Below, one piece after another: positions 13,002-24,905 of a DNA stretch of 64,000 nt. Source of the stretch: Dysidea avara. Taxonomy: Eukaryota; Porifera; Demospongiae; Dictyoceratida; Dysideidae. The notes beneath the pieces were generated by a model. That model was not told where the DNA came from. It searched no databases and saw only the letters and a list, made by a program, of their open reading frames with translations. Each line of letters begins with the position of its first letter. Position 1 is the stretch's first letter. A program made the position numbers and the translations under genes. The stretch lies in the NCBI RefSeq assembly GCF_963678975.1, contig NC_089274.1, forward strand, positions 3,646,001 through 3,710,000, given 5' to 3'.

Positions 13002-14100
13002 TTTCGAACTTTTTTCCAAACAGTATCCCATAAAAGTGGGGGACCATGGCCCCCCTCCACCGCCTATATGCTTGCAATCAGTGTTGGAATCTTTGTGAAT
13101 GCAACTATCCTGGCCTCTATATCAGTAGGGACCTTAGCTACCACTTTTACCTTTGCTCTGGTGCCCCTGATGTATCAGCAACATACAGTAGCTGTAAGAT
13201 AAAGCTAGTTTATGCCCCTATATATAGGCACAGCTAGGGTGGGACTGACTATCACAGTTCCTCTCGCATTCTTTGCCCCACAATAACTGCTGTCAAACCA
13301 TATGGTCAAACCATCACACCAATGATTTTAGCCGGCAGCGCACAAACAATTCTTGACAGCTTATAATAATACTATTATTAAAGTACACGTACCGCATTGT
13401 GACAATTTAAGTATCACGTGGCCTATTTAGGGGAAGTCTCTTGGAAAGTCCCCTGTAGCACCTCAAGCCGGCGGAAACATGTGATGCGCGGTTTAAAATT
13501 GAATGTTTAGTGGCAGTCCAAGTCGAGACAGAGGAGTAAAGCCATAGTACTAATAAGAAGCATTTCTTTGGTATTTCAGTGGTGAGGCGTACTTTAGACT
13601 AATTGTAACACGACGCACACCGCTTGAAGGATAAGAGAACAGAATGAGGAATGAAGAAAGATAAAGTTGGCATGTCAGTAAAGTGTCACATTGCCACACA
13701 CACTGAGTAACCGCATTTATGTGATAGGTTTTTTTAGAGGTGTGCAGTGCAAATTCACTGAAAAGTTCTAAGTAGCAGCAAAATCCTCATGGTGGGATTG
13801 TCGACAAGGCAACTCGTACCACTTACCACTTACATCGTCAGAAGTCTGGGAACTTTGGCTGCAGGTGGAAGAAGTAGGCAAATGTAACATGTGTAATGTT
13901 TGTATGTACTCATTTACACTGCATACTGGCCTAACTTAAATTAATGTATAGTGAAACCTGTCTAATCAGGTCTCTGTGAATCACCTGTTAAAACCAGCCA
14001 ACTTGTAAATCCCCAACAGCATCATTTGGGCAAAAAGTGACAGATTTCAGGTGTAAATGCCCACCTGTTGGTTTTTACAGGTAATCTGATTCTGGTCATA
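13002..14100. other. Gene-free stretch
   Basis: No gene recognised. A GC-richer patch at about 13,300-13,630 contains CACGTG-like and GCGCGG strings that could be regulatory, but nothing assigns it to a gene. Confidence 0.4.
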
Positions 14101-15430
14101 GCAATGATAGCATGCAGTTCACCACTAGGAGTAGCAGTTAAAATAATTAGATGTGGTCATGGTACATACATAACTTGGAACCAGGCAGAAACTGAGTCAT
14201 AAATTGCAGGACAGTTTACATAAAGAGGAATTGTAGTATCCTGTGTGTTCTTTTTGTAGTTCTAAAATCAAGAGTACATAGACTGTATAGTGACATCAAG
14301 GGTGTTATGAATTTCCAGGTCAGTCTACATACTAAGGAATGTAGTCGTTTATTATCTCAGGTGTTTTCTGAATTTCCAGGATCACCCACTAGCAGTAATA
14401 GTAGTTGAATGTGGTAATGGTGCGTACATAACTTGGGAACTAAGATCAAAGATTCAGGTCGGTTTACATACAGAGGAATTTTATTAGTGTTCCTTTTGTA
14501 GCTCTCAATTGTCAAGTGTACGTGGACTGTAGTGACATCAAGGATGTTGTGGATTTCCAGGTGAGTTATCCAGACTTCTATTATCCAGAATGAAGTTTAA
14601 ATGAAACAAAAGGAGAGAGCTTAAAAGTTGCTGTTTACCTATTTGGTGGCTTGTTTACCTATTTGGTGGCTTGTTTACCTATTTGGTGGCTTGTTTGTTC
14701 TACTAATAATAACTAACACTTGGTTGCTAGGTGATAATGCATATTTACAGCCTAAGGGAGTGACCATGAGTGCTCTGTAGTGAATTCCCCCTCTGCCCAC
14801 TAAACTATACCACTGATAGCAATCACATTACTTGTATTTCGTAGCATGTAGTCACTAGTAGCATGCATTTCTTACTTACAGATATCTCTGAGATATGGAC
14901 AGTAGTATGTACCAGACTGCCTGGGTAAGAGAGGTTCTACTATACCCAGATTTTAGGTGCATTGTATTTAATGCTTGCTTGTCAATTTTGCAGGCTATCT
15001 GGTCATAGCGGTTTACCCACTAGTAGTTCATGGTATGTAACTTGGAACCTGGCAGGAGCTAAGATCAGAGTGTTGAGAATTTCAGTTAACAGCGGAGTTG
15101 TGTGTTCTCTTCTGTACTTCAGTCTATGTAACTCTAGTGATATCAAGGGTGTCGTGAAAATTCCAGGTCAGTCTATGTACTAAGAAATACTGTATTATCT
15201 CATGTTTTCTGAATTTCCAGGATAAGGCATACTGTTATGATGGGACCAAACTAATTCCCAGGTCAGTTAAAATGTTGTGTATTTTCATAGTATCCAGATT
15301 TTATGTTAATGTCCGCCTAACAGTTTTTTACAGACCATCTGGTTTACATGTTAGCAATCGGATATGGTCATGGTGTGTAATTTGGGAACAGACAGCAACT
15401 GAGATCAAGTGAATTTCAGGATTGTTGACA
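14100..15430 (+). repeat. Degenerate tandem array with 20 bp minisatellite inside
   Basis: Blocks of roughly 250 bp recur with drift: GTGGTCATGGTACATACATA at about 14,153, then similar strings at 14,413, 15,026 and 15,363. Each is followed by AACTTGG-AAC and later by AATTTCCAGG.CAGT. Inside it, 14,632-14,691 holds three exact 20 bp copies of TGTTTACCTATTTGGTGGCT. I see no coding signal. Confidence 0.65.
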
Positions 15431-17384
15431 AGGTGTATGGATCGACCAAGTACCGGGTCTCTTATCATTTGCCACTTACATCATCATCACCACTTTTGGT
15501 GTTAACTATTTGATGTGTTTATTAAATTTTTGTTACATGTTGTAATACCATATGCTTAGCTACTGTAAGGCAAAAAATTTCATGGATTTCGCAGTCATCT
15601 TATCTGCAATTAGAATCGCCTCATTTTCTGTTTGTAGCTGTCACGGCAGTTTCACACGTACATGGTAGTTTCACTCTTCCACAAAGCACTAATTAAGGTG
15701 GGGCTTGTGACGTGGCTTTCATTATGTACGTGCTGTACAGCAACACCTTTTTGTCTGAAATGTGGTTTATGACTGTACATGAGGTTTGGTCATTCCACAC
15801 AACTTGCAAAATCAGTAGTTCTTGTATGGTGCATGGCACTAAATGGAGTTTTAACTTATGACTTACACCTTCCCTAGTGTCTGTACGTTCTCTACGCTTT
15901 CACACCTTGTTTATAAGACATCTGCTGATTATAAATGCCCGCACGAGGCGTGGCACTGAATGGAGTCAAAAACATTTCTGCTTAAAACGCCTTCCTAAAG
16001 TAACTAACGGCTCTGCACGCTTTCACAACTTATTTGTCAGACATTAGGGCTTGTGTCCACATCGTGTCTTTAAAAGTTATTGTAGGGATTGGAGGTTTGA
16101 ATGGAGAAAATACGCGTAGAGGCGATCCAGTACTAGATAATGTTAGTGTCAGATGGACTGTAGAAACACGAGTGTATTGAGTGGTATAATGTGACGATAG
16201 CTGAAACACACGGTGAGAAATTGAGTGAATTATATCTAAATACGCTTGTTAAGAGGTTGCGACAAGAAAACGATGACACCAAGCTTTTTTAAATCACAAA
16301 AACGCAGTATAAACCTATTGAGAAAGGTTGCACAATCCAGGGCTAATATTGCAAAACCGTCCCTACACGTAAATAACTCACAGCAGTGGCCGCGCGTTTT
16401 AATTGTGGCGTGCGCTTTGTAGTTTCTTGGCCACGCGACTCACTACCGTGAGTCTTGATACAGCATAATTAAGAGATCCATCATCCATGCATGGATATGT
16501 CCAGTCTTCATGGTAACTATTTCATCACTTTAGGGCATGGAGCACTGATTTAAAACTCCCTGAAAGTTCACAAAATTAAATACATTAAACGCACATGTGA
16601 TGATAATTAATCCGGCTTCATAACTATTGACCAAGTACCTTAACTAGTTCTGTGTTTTACACTAGAAACAGACACGAAACCAGTAATGTGGGAGCTGTGC
16701 CCCGACCCCTATACCTATAAACTGACTACCAAATCTGGAAACTACCTTGGACAAACTTTAATTTGTTTTAAACATAAGGGTGAAACACATATCTCTTTAC
16801 TATTTTACACACACATATTACTGGTATATGCCAATGTGTGGGGAAGTGATCCTTGGGAGAAACATACATACAGTAATAACAGACATGAATAAGTACATGC
16901 ACTGCTGGGTTCAATTGCCTGCAGCTGTTATCATACAACAACTTGTTGCATGTCTGAGACAGAGTTAGGAGCATATGTGAAAATTAGCTACACTTGGTTG
17001 AATTTTGGAATTTAGCTAGCTCCTCAACGGATGGAGATATTTTGATGAAACTTGCAGGACTAATGCACCATAGGATAGGCTTTATCACCATATTTTAAGG
17101 TTTCAGTAATTCGGCTTGCATGGCGGAGATAGAGCACTGAAAATAAAGATTGTCCGGAAGTAGGTGCACTTACTTATTAACTTGTTGTTTACGTGTAAAG
17201 TGGCCTCTGGCTCTCCTGCAATCACTCCGCGGACGTTTACTAATCTTCTCCTTCGGGCAATCTATAATTAAGCAAGGGTGTGGTACTGGGTGTTATATAT
17301 TATTATTATTGGTATTACCGTGCAGACCTCTAATAGAGTATAGTGCACAGGTCACAACATGCATACAAGGTAAATTAAATAATT
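15431..17384. other. Gene-free stretch with a diverged direct repeat
   Basis: No gene recognised. The blocks at about 15,828-15,922 and 15,947-16,045 are diverged direct copies: both contain TGGCACT.AATGGAGT and a later GCTTTCACA.CTT string ending in AGACAT. The covarying hairpin at 16,437-16,454 is listed separately. Confidence 0.5.
16395..16465 (+). other. Conserved block with 7 bp stem hairpin (copy 1)
   Basis: GACTCAC-TACC-GTGAGTC at 16,437-16,454 forms a 7 bp stem with a four-base loop. It is preceded by GTGGCGTGC...TTTCTTGGCC and followed by TTGATA. The same block occurs at about 51,771-51,830 with a compensatory swap at stem position 4 (T-A in this copy, A-T in the other). Family and function unknown. 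Confidence 0.7.
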
Positions 17385-18054
17385 GCTAGTTTTTGTTTGA
17401 ACTGATCAATATCATTGGAGTCAATCACATTTTGGGATAGATCATTCCAGATTTTGATTGCCGAAGAGAAAAAGGAGTACATATTAGAATCAATCCGTGT
17501 CATTGGTTACATAAATTTCATATTATGACCTCTGGTACTATGTACAGTGGATATGGGTGTCAGAAACAGAGGATATCAACAAAGTAGTTAATTATTTTAA
17601 ACATCATTATGGCTTTCAGTTCATCTCTGCATAGTGCAAGTGTAGGCCAATTAAGGTCTGTAAGCATTTGCGTGACACTAGCGTAACGGGAGTAGTTGCT
17701 GGTCACAAATCTAGCTGCTTGTCGTTGTGTTCTCTCAATCATATCAATATCCCTCTTAGTATGAGGTGCCCAGACAACAGCTGCATACTCTATAATTGGC
17801 TTAACCATTGCTTTGTACAACCTATCTTTAATTGTTGGTGTACAATTGTGGAGGTTACGCTGAAGAAAACCTTTAGTTCTGTTAGCTTTGGAAGTTATGT
17901 GTTCTGACCAGGATAGATTTTGGCTTATTGTTACACCCAAGTATAGAATTACACGTATGATCAAGTCATCAGTACGAACAAGCGTACTTATTACACGTTT
18001 GTGCCTTGTCTCTAGGCCTCGTAGTTTTCGAGAGCTGTAGGAAACGTTGATCAT
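17385..18054 (-). pseudogene. LINE reverse-transcriptase C-terminal fragment
   Basis: The minus-strand frame reads the thumb and post-thumb part of a non-LTR retrotransposon polymerase: YLGVTISQNLSWSEHI, then a KANRTKGFLQRNL stretch, KAMVKPIIEYAAVVWAPHT, the IERTQRQAARFV motif and LTDLNWPTL.LCRDELK. The main frame stops near 17,560, but homologous tail residues (a SAIKIWNDLSQ-like segment) continue in another frame down to about 17,385, so there is at least one frameshift. The YxDD catalytic core is not present. It is a 5'-truncated, decayed copy. Confidence 0.88.
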
Positions 18055-18375
18055 GACCCCTTGTGTGGCTCACTATTGGAATTAAATAGTTTCCACTTTC
18101 CACTTAAACTTGACTGTGCACAATTTTATACAACACAACTAAGTTTCAGGTTGTTACGTCGCTGTTCAACAGTTGGTAGGTTCAGGTTGTATAGCATCTC
18201 AGCTACACTGGCCCAGGGTGAATAATTGTGTATGATAAACCTTGCAGCTCTATGTTGAACCATCTCTAATTAGTATGTTACTGGGCCCAAACAACTGACG
18301 CATATTCCAAAATGGGACGCACCATTGCCAAATAACACATTTTCTTAGTCTGGAGAGGCCAGTAATAGGTTGCCA
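18055..18375 (-). pseudogene. Second LINE C-terminal fragment, different copy
   Basis: Immediately upstream of the previous fragment on the same strand, a second diverged copy of the same region is visible: RPILEYASVVWAQ, then MVQHRAARFIIHNYSPWAS and MLYNLNLPTVEQRR, with internal stops. It repeats the residues already present in the 17,385-18,054 fragment, so it is a separate insertion and not its continuation. Confidence 0.72.
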
Positions 18376-19194
18376 TATGAGGTTGTTTCTTCCTCGCCTG
18401 CATGCTGTAGCCGATAATGGAGCAAAGTTGTAGTCCTTCCTGCTTCTTTGGGGCCAAATATTGTTGCTACAAACACAAACACAGTGATATTTGGGCTTAT
18501 ATTTGGGAAGGAACTCACCTCAGCGATGAAAGCTTCTGGAGTTTGCCTGCGGTAATACGTAAGGGAAGCAGGCAGTGAACACGGTGTAACTGATTGAGCT
18601 GGATCTACTGTCTATTGTGTGTCCTCATCGTGCGTGGTAACAGGGCTGGTTGTGTGTTTAGAATCCTGCCAGTAGAGATACCAGCTATAGGGTTAAATGT
18701 GCCGCTGCTACACAAGAAGTGATGTTTCATCTTAAGAAAGCATTTACTGAGTTAGCTTTGCAAAATTGCAATATAATGGTGATGTAGGGTGATCTAGTAA
18801 AGATTTGAAGCTGCTGTGGAACGTGAGAGGTGAAGTGCACTTAGAGCAAGGCGTGGAAGCTGTGGATGAAATAATAATTGACAACTGCTGCTACCAAACA
18901 TCCAGAGACTTCTTTTGCCATAATTTTAATGCATGGAGTTTCAGAAGTTGTACAGAGATATAGCCGGAGGTAGTCCAAATCCACGTACACCATGAAGATC
19001 TAGTAGGGACCACAAAGGAGTAGGCATGGCCCACGAAATAAAATCACCCAAAAAACAGCCTCAATTTTCCCTGACGACGATGAGGCAGTATTGGTTAGGT
19101 AAAACTAAGCCCAAAAAAGCTTTCAGATCAACCTGAAACGCTTTCAACAAGTTGCTATGGAATTTTAAAAATTATTTATTTAACAGAATTTTCT
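18376..19194. other. Gene-free stretch
   Basis: No recognisable gene or element. Confidence 0.4.
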
Positions 19195-19235
19195 AGTGAC
19201 TGACTGACCGAGTAACTGACTGACTGATACCTTCA
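19195..19235 (+). repeat. (CTGA)n simple repeat
   Basis: A short run of GACTGACTGACC-type tetranucleotide steps directly precedes the larger repeat at 19,270. Confidence 0.7.
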
Positions 19236-19269
19236 GACAAGTGTAACTCGATAACGGCTTAGGCTACGG

Positions 19270-19790
19270 GCTTGATTTTTTCACTGTTCGACGTCGCTTC
19301 GGCCTGAGAGGTGCCTTTTGGCATACCGCAGTACGTACAATGCATTCTTCATGGACTTACCAGTGTCCTCCTTTGTGTCCCATTCATCTTTGCTGACAGC
19401 AAAAAGTGTCGATTTGGCGGTAGCACGTGATGGCTTCCCTTCGTAATGGAAATTGTCCATACTTTTCATAGTGGTTGTTTTGATTGCAGAGGTGCTTTTC
19501 GAACAGTTCTTGATTCGTACTGCTGTGTAATGGGTTGAACATAGCCGACAAAAAAAAATGGATACTCACTTTTCAGATGATAATTGATATAACTGGGGCA
19601 CGCAGCACCATTTCTTCTTTTGGTATGCATGAATAGAGGCACTTTTCGAACAGTTCTTGATTCAAAATGCTGTGTAACAGGTTGAACATAGGCTGACAAC
19701 GAAGCATAATGGATACTTCACTTTTCAGACGATAATTTATATAGCTGGGGCACGCGGCGTCATTTCAGATGCGGTATGTGTGGGTTCACC
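19270..19790. repeat. Internally duplicated repetitive unit, unknown family
   Basis: A block containing TTTTCGAACAGTTCTTGATTC, GCTGTGTAA.GGTTGAACATA, ATGGATAC.TCACTTTTCAGA and ATA.CTGGGGCACGC occurs twice, about 155 bp apart (from 19,496 and from 19,651). The preceding 19,285-19,480 region is GC-richer and starts GTTCGACGTCGCTTCGG. I do not recognise the family. The mirrored short frames arise from the duplication. Confidence 0.6.
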
Positions 19791-19803
19791 AGTCATAATA
19801 ATT

Positions 19804-19895
19804 ACCGTATAACAGGAATGATTCGCGGAAGAAAACAATCGTGAATTTCGCGATTTTAGGTGCATTCGCGAATTTTTCCGACAATAAAAAAGTTT
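19804..19895 (+). mobile_element. Solo end of a TACCGTATAA MITE family
   Basis: TACCGTATAACAGGAATGAT followed by TCGCGGAAGAAAACAATCG matches the reverse complement of 27,400-27,512, which ends ATTCCCATTATACGGTA. Both look like one end of the same terminal-inverted-repeat family. The opposite end is not visible here. Confidence 0.5.
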
Positions 19896-20745
19896 TTTTC
19901 ATGGATCAGTTGATGTAGCATTCATGTAACAAGTGCATAAACAAGTAGCTACTCGCCTTGCTACTCGCTAAACTGCTATATATGCGTGACGGTATAGCCA
20001 GCGTGGCGTGTGATTCGAACAGAGATGCAAACTTCAGTGACAGTGGAAAAATCAGTGCTACTAAATGGGGTAAATATAGTTGCAGCCCAGCGATTCACTG
20101 TGCTGGAATGGCATGTCTTAGCCTCGGTTTTAGTGCCACCCCCAAGGCTATAGGCATGCCTATCGTCCGCGCTCGTTATCGTGAATGCCTACCTTTCCAG
20201 CGAAGCAGCGATCATGCATGGCTACTAGTATGCGTAGTACGCAACATGTCAGTCAGCCATATCATAGATAGTAGTCCGGTAGAATAAGTAGCTTTTTTGG
20301 CTGAACCTTGCAATGTAGTCTATAGTTTATTTTATGCCACAAAATATTTCTTTATACTATGGACTACTCAAAATCACCTGCTGGACCTGTCAGCATTGGG
20401 AAAATTAGGATATTAACTCAGGAAATTCTAATATTTTGGTCATTCCATGCTAAATTATCAAAGAAATTAAAATGTTGACCCACTCTTTTCAAATTTCTTC
20501 AAATTTGGCACAAAGACAGTGCATCATGAGACAAAGTCATACAGCAAGTTTCATTTGATTCCTTTGATCACATTCCGTGTTATGCCTGTTTGCTTTACTG
20601 GTATTTTGCTGCATTGTGATTGCACAATACTTCTAATATTCAACTATACAATGAAACCTGTCCAACTGGATCACTGTATAATAAGGTCACCTGATTTAAA
20701 CTGATCGTTTTAACAGTCTTCTAATTGTCTCATTTTTGTACACAG
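19896..20745. other. Gene-free stretch left of the Gypsy element
   Basis: A somewhat GC-richer segment at 19,960-20,290 has an open frame of about 110 codons that matches no family I know. The remainder is AT-rich with no recognisable content up to the CACAG target site. Confidence 0.4.
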
Positions 20746-20868
20746 TGTAACATAATGTAGGCACTCACGTGCAATACTATTGTTACTATCTTTGTTGTAT
20801 CCATATATAGCAATTGTGTGCCACGTGTTGTAATTGTGTGTTGATCATCAATTAGAGAAATCGCTACA
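20746..20868 (+). repeat. 5' LTR of Gypsy element
   Basis: 123 bp, TG...CA, identical by eye to the 3' LTR. It contains a CACGTG step and a CCATATATAG string that could serve as a TATA-like signal. Confidence 0.97.
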
Positions 20869-20884
20869 TGGTGTCAGACGTGGG
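20869..20884 (+). promoter_or_regulatory. Primer-binding site of Gypsy element
   Basis: TGGTGTCAGACGTGGG directly follows the LTR end. The TGG start fits pairing with the CCA end of a tRNA. I cannot say with confidence which tRNA it is. Confidence 0.75.
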
Positions 20885-20898
20885 ATATATTTCGTACA

Positions 20899-22305
20899 AT
20901 GGCCTCAATCTGCAAGCCGCCTGAGTCACTTTCTTTTAATGGAAACGTTTCCCAGAACTGGAAAGAGTTTGAGGAGCAGCTGATATGGTTCCTGGAAGGT
21001 ACGGAGAGCTCTGAAAAATCCGACATGGCAAAGATTGGAATTATGTTATCACACGCTGGTAAAGAGGCAAGAGATGTTTATAAGACACTTCAGTGGGAGG
21101 CCAACGGTGACGACAAGAAATTCAACAAAGTCCTTGCTGCGTTTCGCAAGTACTGTTCTCCTCGCAAACACATTCTATTCGAGCGATACACGTTTTGGAA
21201 CATTAGACAAGAAGAAATGGAGTCTGTTGACGCATATCTCACTCGCATCAGGCTGAAGCTTGAAATGTGTGAATACGCTGCAGAGGTTTGCCAGGACCTA
21301 GCTCGCGACAAGTTTGTGTTCGGACTAATCGACGACCGCACAAAGGAGAGACTCCTCTGTGAAGAAAAGCTTGATTTGTCTACAGCAGTAGCAATTGCAC
21401 AACGAGCTGAGTCATCAGGGCAGCAGATCAAAGAAATGAGTACCACCACTCATACTGAGATCAACATAATGCAACGCAGTCATGGTCAGACAAACCAGAC
21501 AACTTACTGTGGTAACTGTGGGCGCCAACACAAGCCCCGACAGTGTCCAGCATATGGGCAAGAGTGCAGCTTCTGCCACAAAGCTAATCATTTCTCACGG
21601 GTGTGTCGCAGCAGACTAATTAATGTTTCTCAACAGAAGAACTCACAAGTGAACCTGAGGAACAGTTTGACAGCTGGTCGAAAGGTACAGGAGATTGAAC
21701 AAAGTGAGAATGTGCCAAACCTCTCCTCAGAAGATTCACAGGACCTCTTCATTGATCCTTTGCAAGTTGACGGACTGAACAAATCACAATCCTGGTTTGC
21801 TAACATAAGCACAATTGGGGGTCAGTTGTATTGGAAACTTGACACTGGAGCAGAGGTCAGTGTTCTGCCTGCTAAGCTATATGAAAAGCTGCAGCCAAAG
21901 CCATCACTCAAACAAACTAGCATGAAGTTAACAGCATATGGAGGCACATCAATTCAACCGATTAGTTCTTGCCAACTGACCTGCACTGCCCCAGATTCTG
22001 CTAATTCCAAAACCATAGAGTTTTACATCACACCTGTTGATGCCCAACCAATACTAGGACTCACTGGCTGTGTGGAACTAGGTTTAATCAAGCGTGCGTG
22101 CCCTATTCAAGTATCATCACTGACAAAGCAAATACTGCTGGAGAAGTATCCCACTGTGTTTACTGGACTTGGTCAGCTGGGAACTTACCACATCACTTTA
22201 CACGATAACCACCAACCAGTAATCAACCCCCCAGACAAATTCCTCACTCACTTAAAGTCAAGTTACAGCAAGCACTGGAGCGAAATGTATGTACAGGAGT
22301 TCTAA
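20899..22305 (+). pseudogene. Gypsy gag-protease frame, ends prematurely
   Basis: About 468 residues starting 30 bp after the primer-binding site. Residues ~1-185 are a retrotransposon Gag with conserved QNWKEFEEQL and a helical capsid-like region. Residues ~204-240 hold a cysteine/histidine zinc-knuckle region (CGNCGRQHKPRQCP followed by ECSFCHKANHFSRVC). Residues ~312-400 are an aspartic protease with WKLDTGAEVSVLP and ILGLTG. After about residue 440 the frame leaves the expected linker to the reverse transcriptase and stops, which marks a frameshift at about 22,230-22,260. Functionally this would build the particle and process the polyprotein. Here the Pol part is no longer fused in frame. 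Confidence 0.93.
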
Positions 22306-22909
22306 AGAAAGTAGACCAGCCAACAGACTGGGTTAGCAATTTGGTTGTGGTAGAGAAGAAATACGGGTCTCTACGATTATGTCTGGATCCCAAAGACCTC
22401 AACAAAGTCATAAACGTGAACACTACAAAATCCCTACCATGGAAGAGATTGCTGCTGAATTTGCTGGAAAAACAGTGTTTTCTACCCTTGATTTAAAGGA
22501 TGGCTACTGGCAGATTCAACTTGACGAAGGTAGCTCACTACTGTGTACTTTCAGCACCCCATTTGGCCGATACCGCTTTACTAGGATGCCCTTCGGCATC
22601 AAATCTGTGAGTGAGGTCTTTCAGAAAAGGAATGAAGAGGCATTTTCAGGGATTCCAGGAATCCACATAGTGGCAGATGACATAATAATTGCAGCGTCAA
22701 GTATCAAGGAGCATGATCAGATTTTAACCCAAGTGATGCAGAGAGCCAAGGATCGCAACATAGTGTTCAACCTGAACAAGCTACAGCGACGTGTCAGTGA
22801 GGTGAAATACCTTGGTACCATAGTTACCCCAGATGGCACAAAGCCAGACCCCACTAAGGTGCAGGCAATTGTTGAGATGGCTCCGCCGACTGACAAGCCA
22901 GGCATCTGA
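22306..22909 (+). pseudogene. Gypsy reverse transcriptase segment, ends at TGA
   Basis: The frame is shifted relative to gag-protease. It reads the fingers and palm of a Gypsy reverse transcriptase, with TLDLKDGYWQIQLDE, RFTRMPFGIKS and the catalytic box IVADDIII (x-x-DD, the family variant of YxDD). The frame stops at TGA 22,907-22,909, immediately before LLGMINFLA. The family usually has a basic residue at this position, so the TGA is probably a CGA changed at its CpG. The downstream sequence continues in the same frame. Confidence 0.93.
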
Positions 22910-24094
22910 CGCTTGCTTGGCATGATAAATTTTCTTGCAGCTCATATCCCTAACATGTCCACTATTACCGCCCCCCTCAGATGTCTATTGAAATCTGATG
23001 TGCTATTTGAATGGGGAGCTGAGCAAACTACAGCATTGACAAAAGTCAAAGAAATTTTATCCTCCACCCCAGTCTTACACTACTTTGACCCTACAGCTGT
23101 TAGCACTATACAAGCTGATGCTAGCCAGTCTGGACTGGGAGCCTGCCTACTTCAAAAGGGAAAGCCCATCGCATATGTTTCAAGGAGTCTCTCACCTGCT
23201 GAGTGCAACTATGCACAAATTGAGAAAGAGCTGCTAGCTGTGGTCTTCGCCTGCAATAAATTTCATCAATATGTCTATGGTTTTCATACTAAAGTTCAGA
23301 GTGATCACAAGCCTCTTGAAGCAATAATGTTAAAGCCACTGCACAAGGTGTCTCCACGACTACAGCGTATGCTTCTCAAATTACAAAAGTATGACCTTCA
23401 CCTTCACTATACTAAAGGCAAGGAACTTTATGTTGCAGACACCTTATCCCGTGCTTATTTACATGTACCCTCTACAGACAATGATGAGGATGATCTAGAA
23501 TTTGCTGTACACTCTTTAGTTCGGGATCTTCCAGTGTCCGACTCCAGACTGTCTGAGCTTCAGTCCGCCACAACAAGTGATGTACAGATGCAGCAACTCC
23601 ACCAATACATCACCATTGGCTGGCCAGCTAACATCAGCAGTGTACCCTTATCACTCCGTGCATTCTGGAACCTTCGAAATGACCTACATATTGCCGAAAA
23701 CCTCATTCTCCTGAACAACCGTATAGTCATTCCAGTAGCCATGAGACCACATGTCCTAAGATGTATTCATCAAGGGCACATGGGTATTGAGAAGTCCAAA
23801 TCCCGTGCCAGAGCCTGTGTGTATTGGCCAGCCATGTACAGTGACATAGAACGTGAGGTGAAGCAGTCTGCTGTGTGTAATCAATACTCTAATGCAAATC
23901 AAAAAGAACCTTTGTTGCCACACCCAATTCCTGCACTTTTTTGCTCTCGATGGAAAAGACTTCCTACTCATTGTAGACTACTACTCCAAGTATCCAGAAG
24001 TGATACAGATGAGAAGCAAGACAGCTCAGGCAACTGTTGCAAAGCTGAAAATGGTTTTTGCACGGCATGGAATACCACAAACAGTGATAGCTGA
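22910..24094 (+). pseudogene. Gypsy RT thumb, RNase H and integrase N-terminus
   Basis: In the same frame as the preceding segment. LLGMINFLA..IPNMS marks the end of the reverse transcriptase. RNase H follows, with IQADASQSGLGACLL, the EKELLAVVFACNKF helix and SDHKPLEAI, then the DTLSRAY linker. The integrase zinc-binding module has IHQGHMG and a second pair in which a serine sits where the first cysteine is expected (KQSAVCNQY). At about 23,930-23,950 the sequence between the zinc module and the catalytic core is shortened. The block that normally carries the first catalytic aspartate appears to be missing, and the frame changes. Confidence 0.9.
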
Positions 24095-24349
24095 CAACAT
24101 GCCATTTGACAGCAGAGACTTCAGAGAGCATTTGCCAAGTCATGGAAGTTCCAGATCATCACATCTAGTCCAGCTTACCCACAATCCAATGGTCTTGTTG
24201 AGCGCAATGTGCAGACAATCAAACGCTTGTTTAAGAAGGCTCAAGATGAGGGCAAAGATGTGGAGATGGTTTTACTGGAATTTAGAAATACCCCTATCAC
24301 AGGACTGGATGAGTCACCAGCTCAACTATTAATGAGTAGACATCTTTGA
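23892..24349 (+). pseudogene. Gypsy integrase core, two frames
   Basis: A third frame reads LLIVDYYSKYPEV and FARHGIPQTVIADN, the region of the second catalytic aspartate. Near 24,120 homology moves back to the earlier frame, where the third catalytic residue lies in a GLVERNVQ-like segment followed by ESPAQLL. This frame stops at TGA 24,347-24,349, again where an arginine codon (CGA) would be expected. With the first aspartate region lost and two frame changes, no active integrase can come from this copy. Confidence 0.88.
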
Positions 24350-24790
24350 TCGCACATGCCGACAATCCCTACCATGCTCCAACCTACTATCAGTGAAGGA
24401 ATAAGAGAGAAACTTGCACAATGTCAACAGAAGCAGAAATGTCAGTATGACAAAGGAGCAAAGCCACTACCTGACCTAGAGCCTGGTGACAACATGAGGT
24501 ACCAAGTTGACAGATCCTGGAAGCCTGCTACAGTAATCAAAAAGCATGACAGCCCGCGTTCATACTACATTCGAACTCATCAAGGAACTGTTATTAGAAG
24601 AAACAGTTATCATTTAAAACGAACAAATGAAGCTGTCAGCACACCTGACAACATCATCGATGATGAATATAGTACTGGCAATCAACCACCATCAGAAGTG
24701 CTTCCACCGCCAGAACCACCACAACCAGATGAGAGGCGGTCCAGGTATGGCAGGGTCATCAGGCCTCCTACAAGGTACCAAAATGATTGA
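24350..24790 (+). pseudogene. Gypsy integrase C-terminal part
   Basis: In frame with the preceding segment after its TGA. It contains a lysine- and glutamine-rich helix, LEPGDNMRYQVDRSWKPATV (the SH3-like GPY-type fold at the end of Gypsy integrases), RTHQGTVIRRN, and a proline-rich tail that ends ...RPPTRYQND. The stop lies about 105 bp before the polypurine tract, a normal end for the polyprotein. No envelope frame follows. Confidence 0.88.
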
Positions 24791-24905
24791 CTTAATTTAC
24801 TATTTAGTTACATGCATACAATCACTTGATTTAGCACAACTGATTTTGTAACATGCATACAATGTACTATTATTTTCTGTAATTTGTTTAGCCCAGAAAG
24901 GGGGA

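Noticed and set aside
24791-24905. Envelope gene in the Gypsy element
   Set aside because: Only about 115 bp lie between the integrase stop and the 3' LTR; there is no envelope frame.
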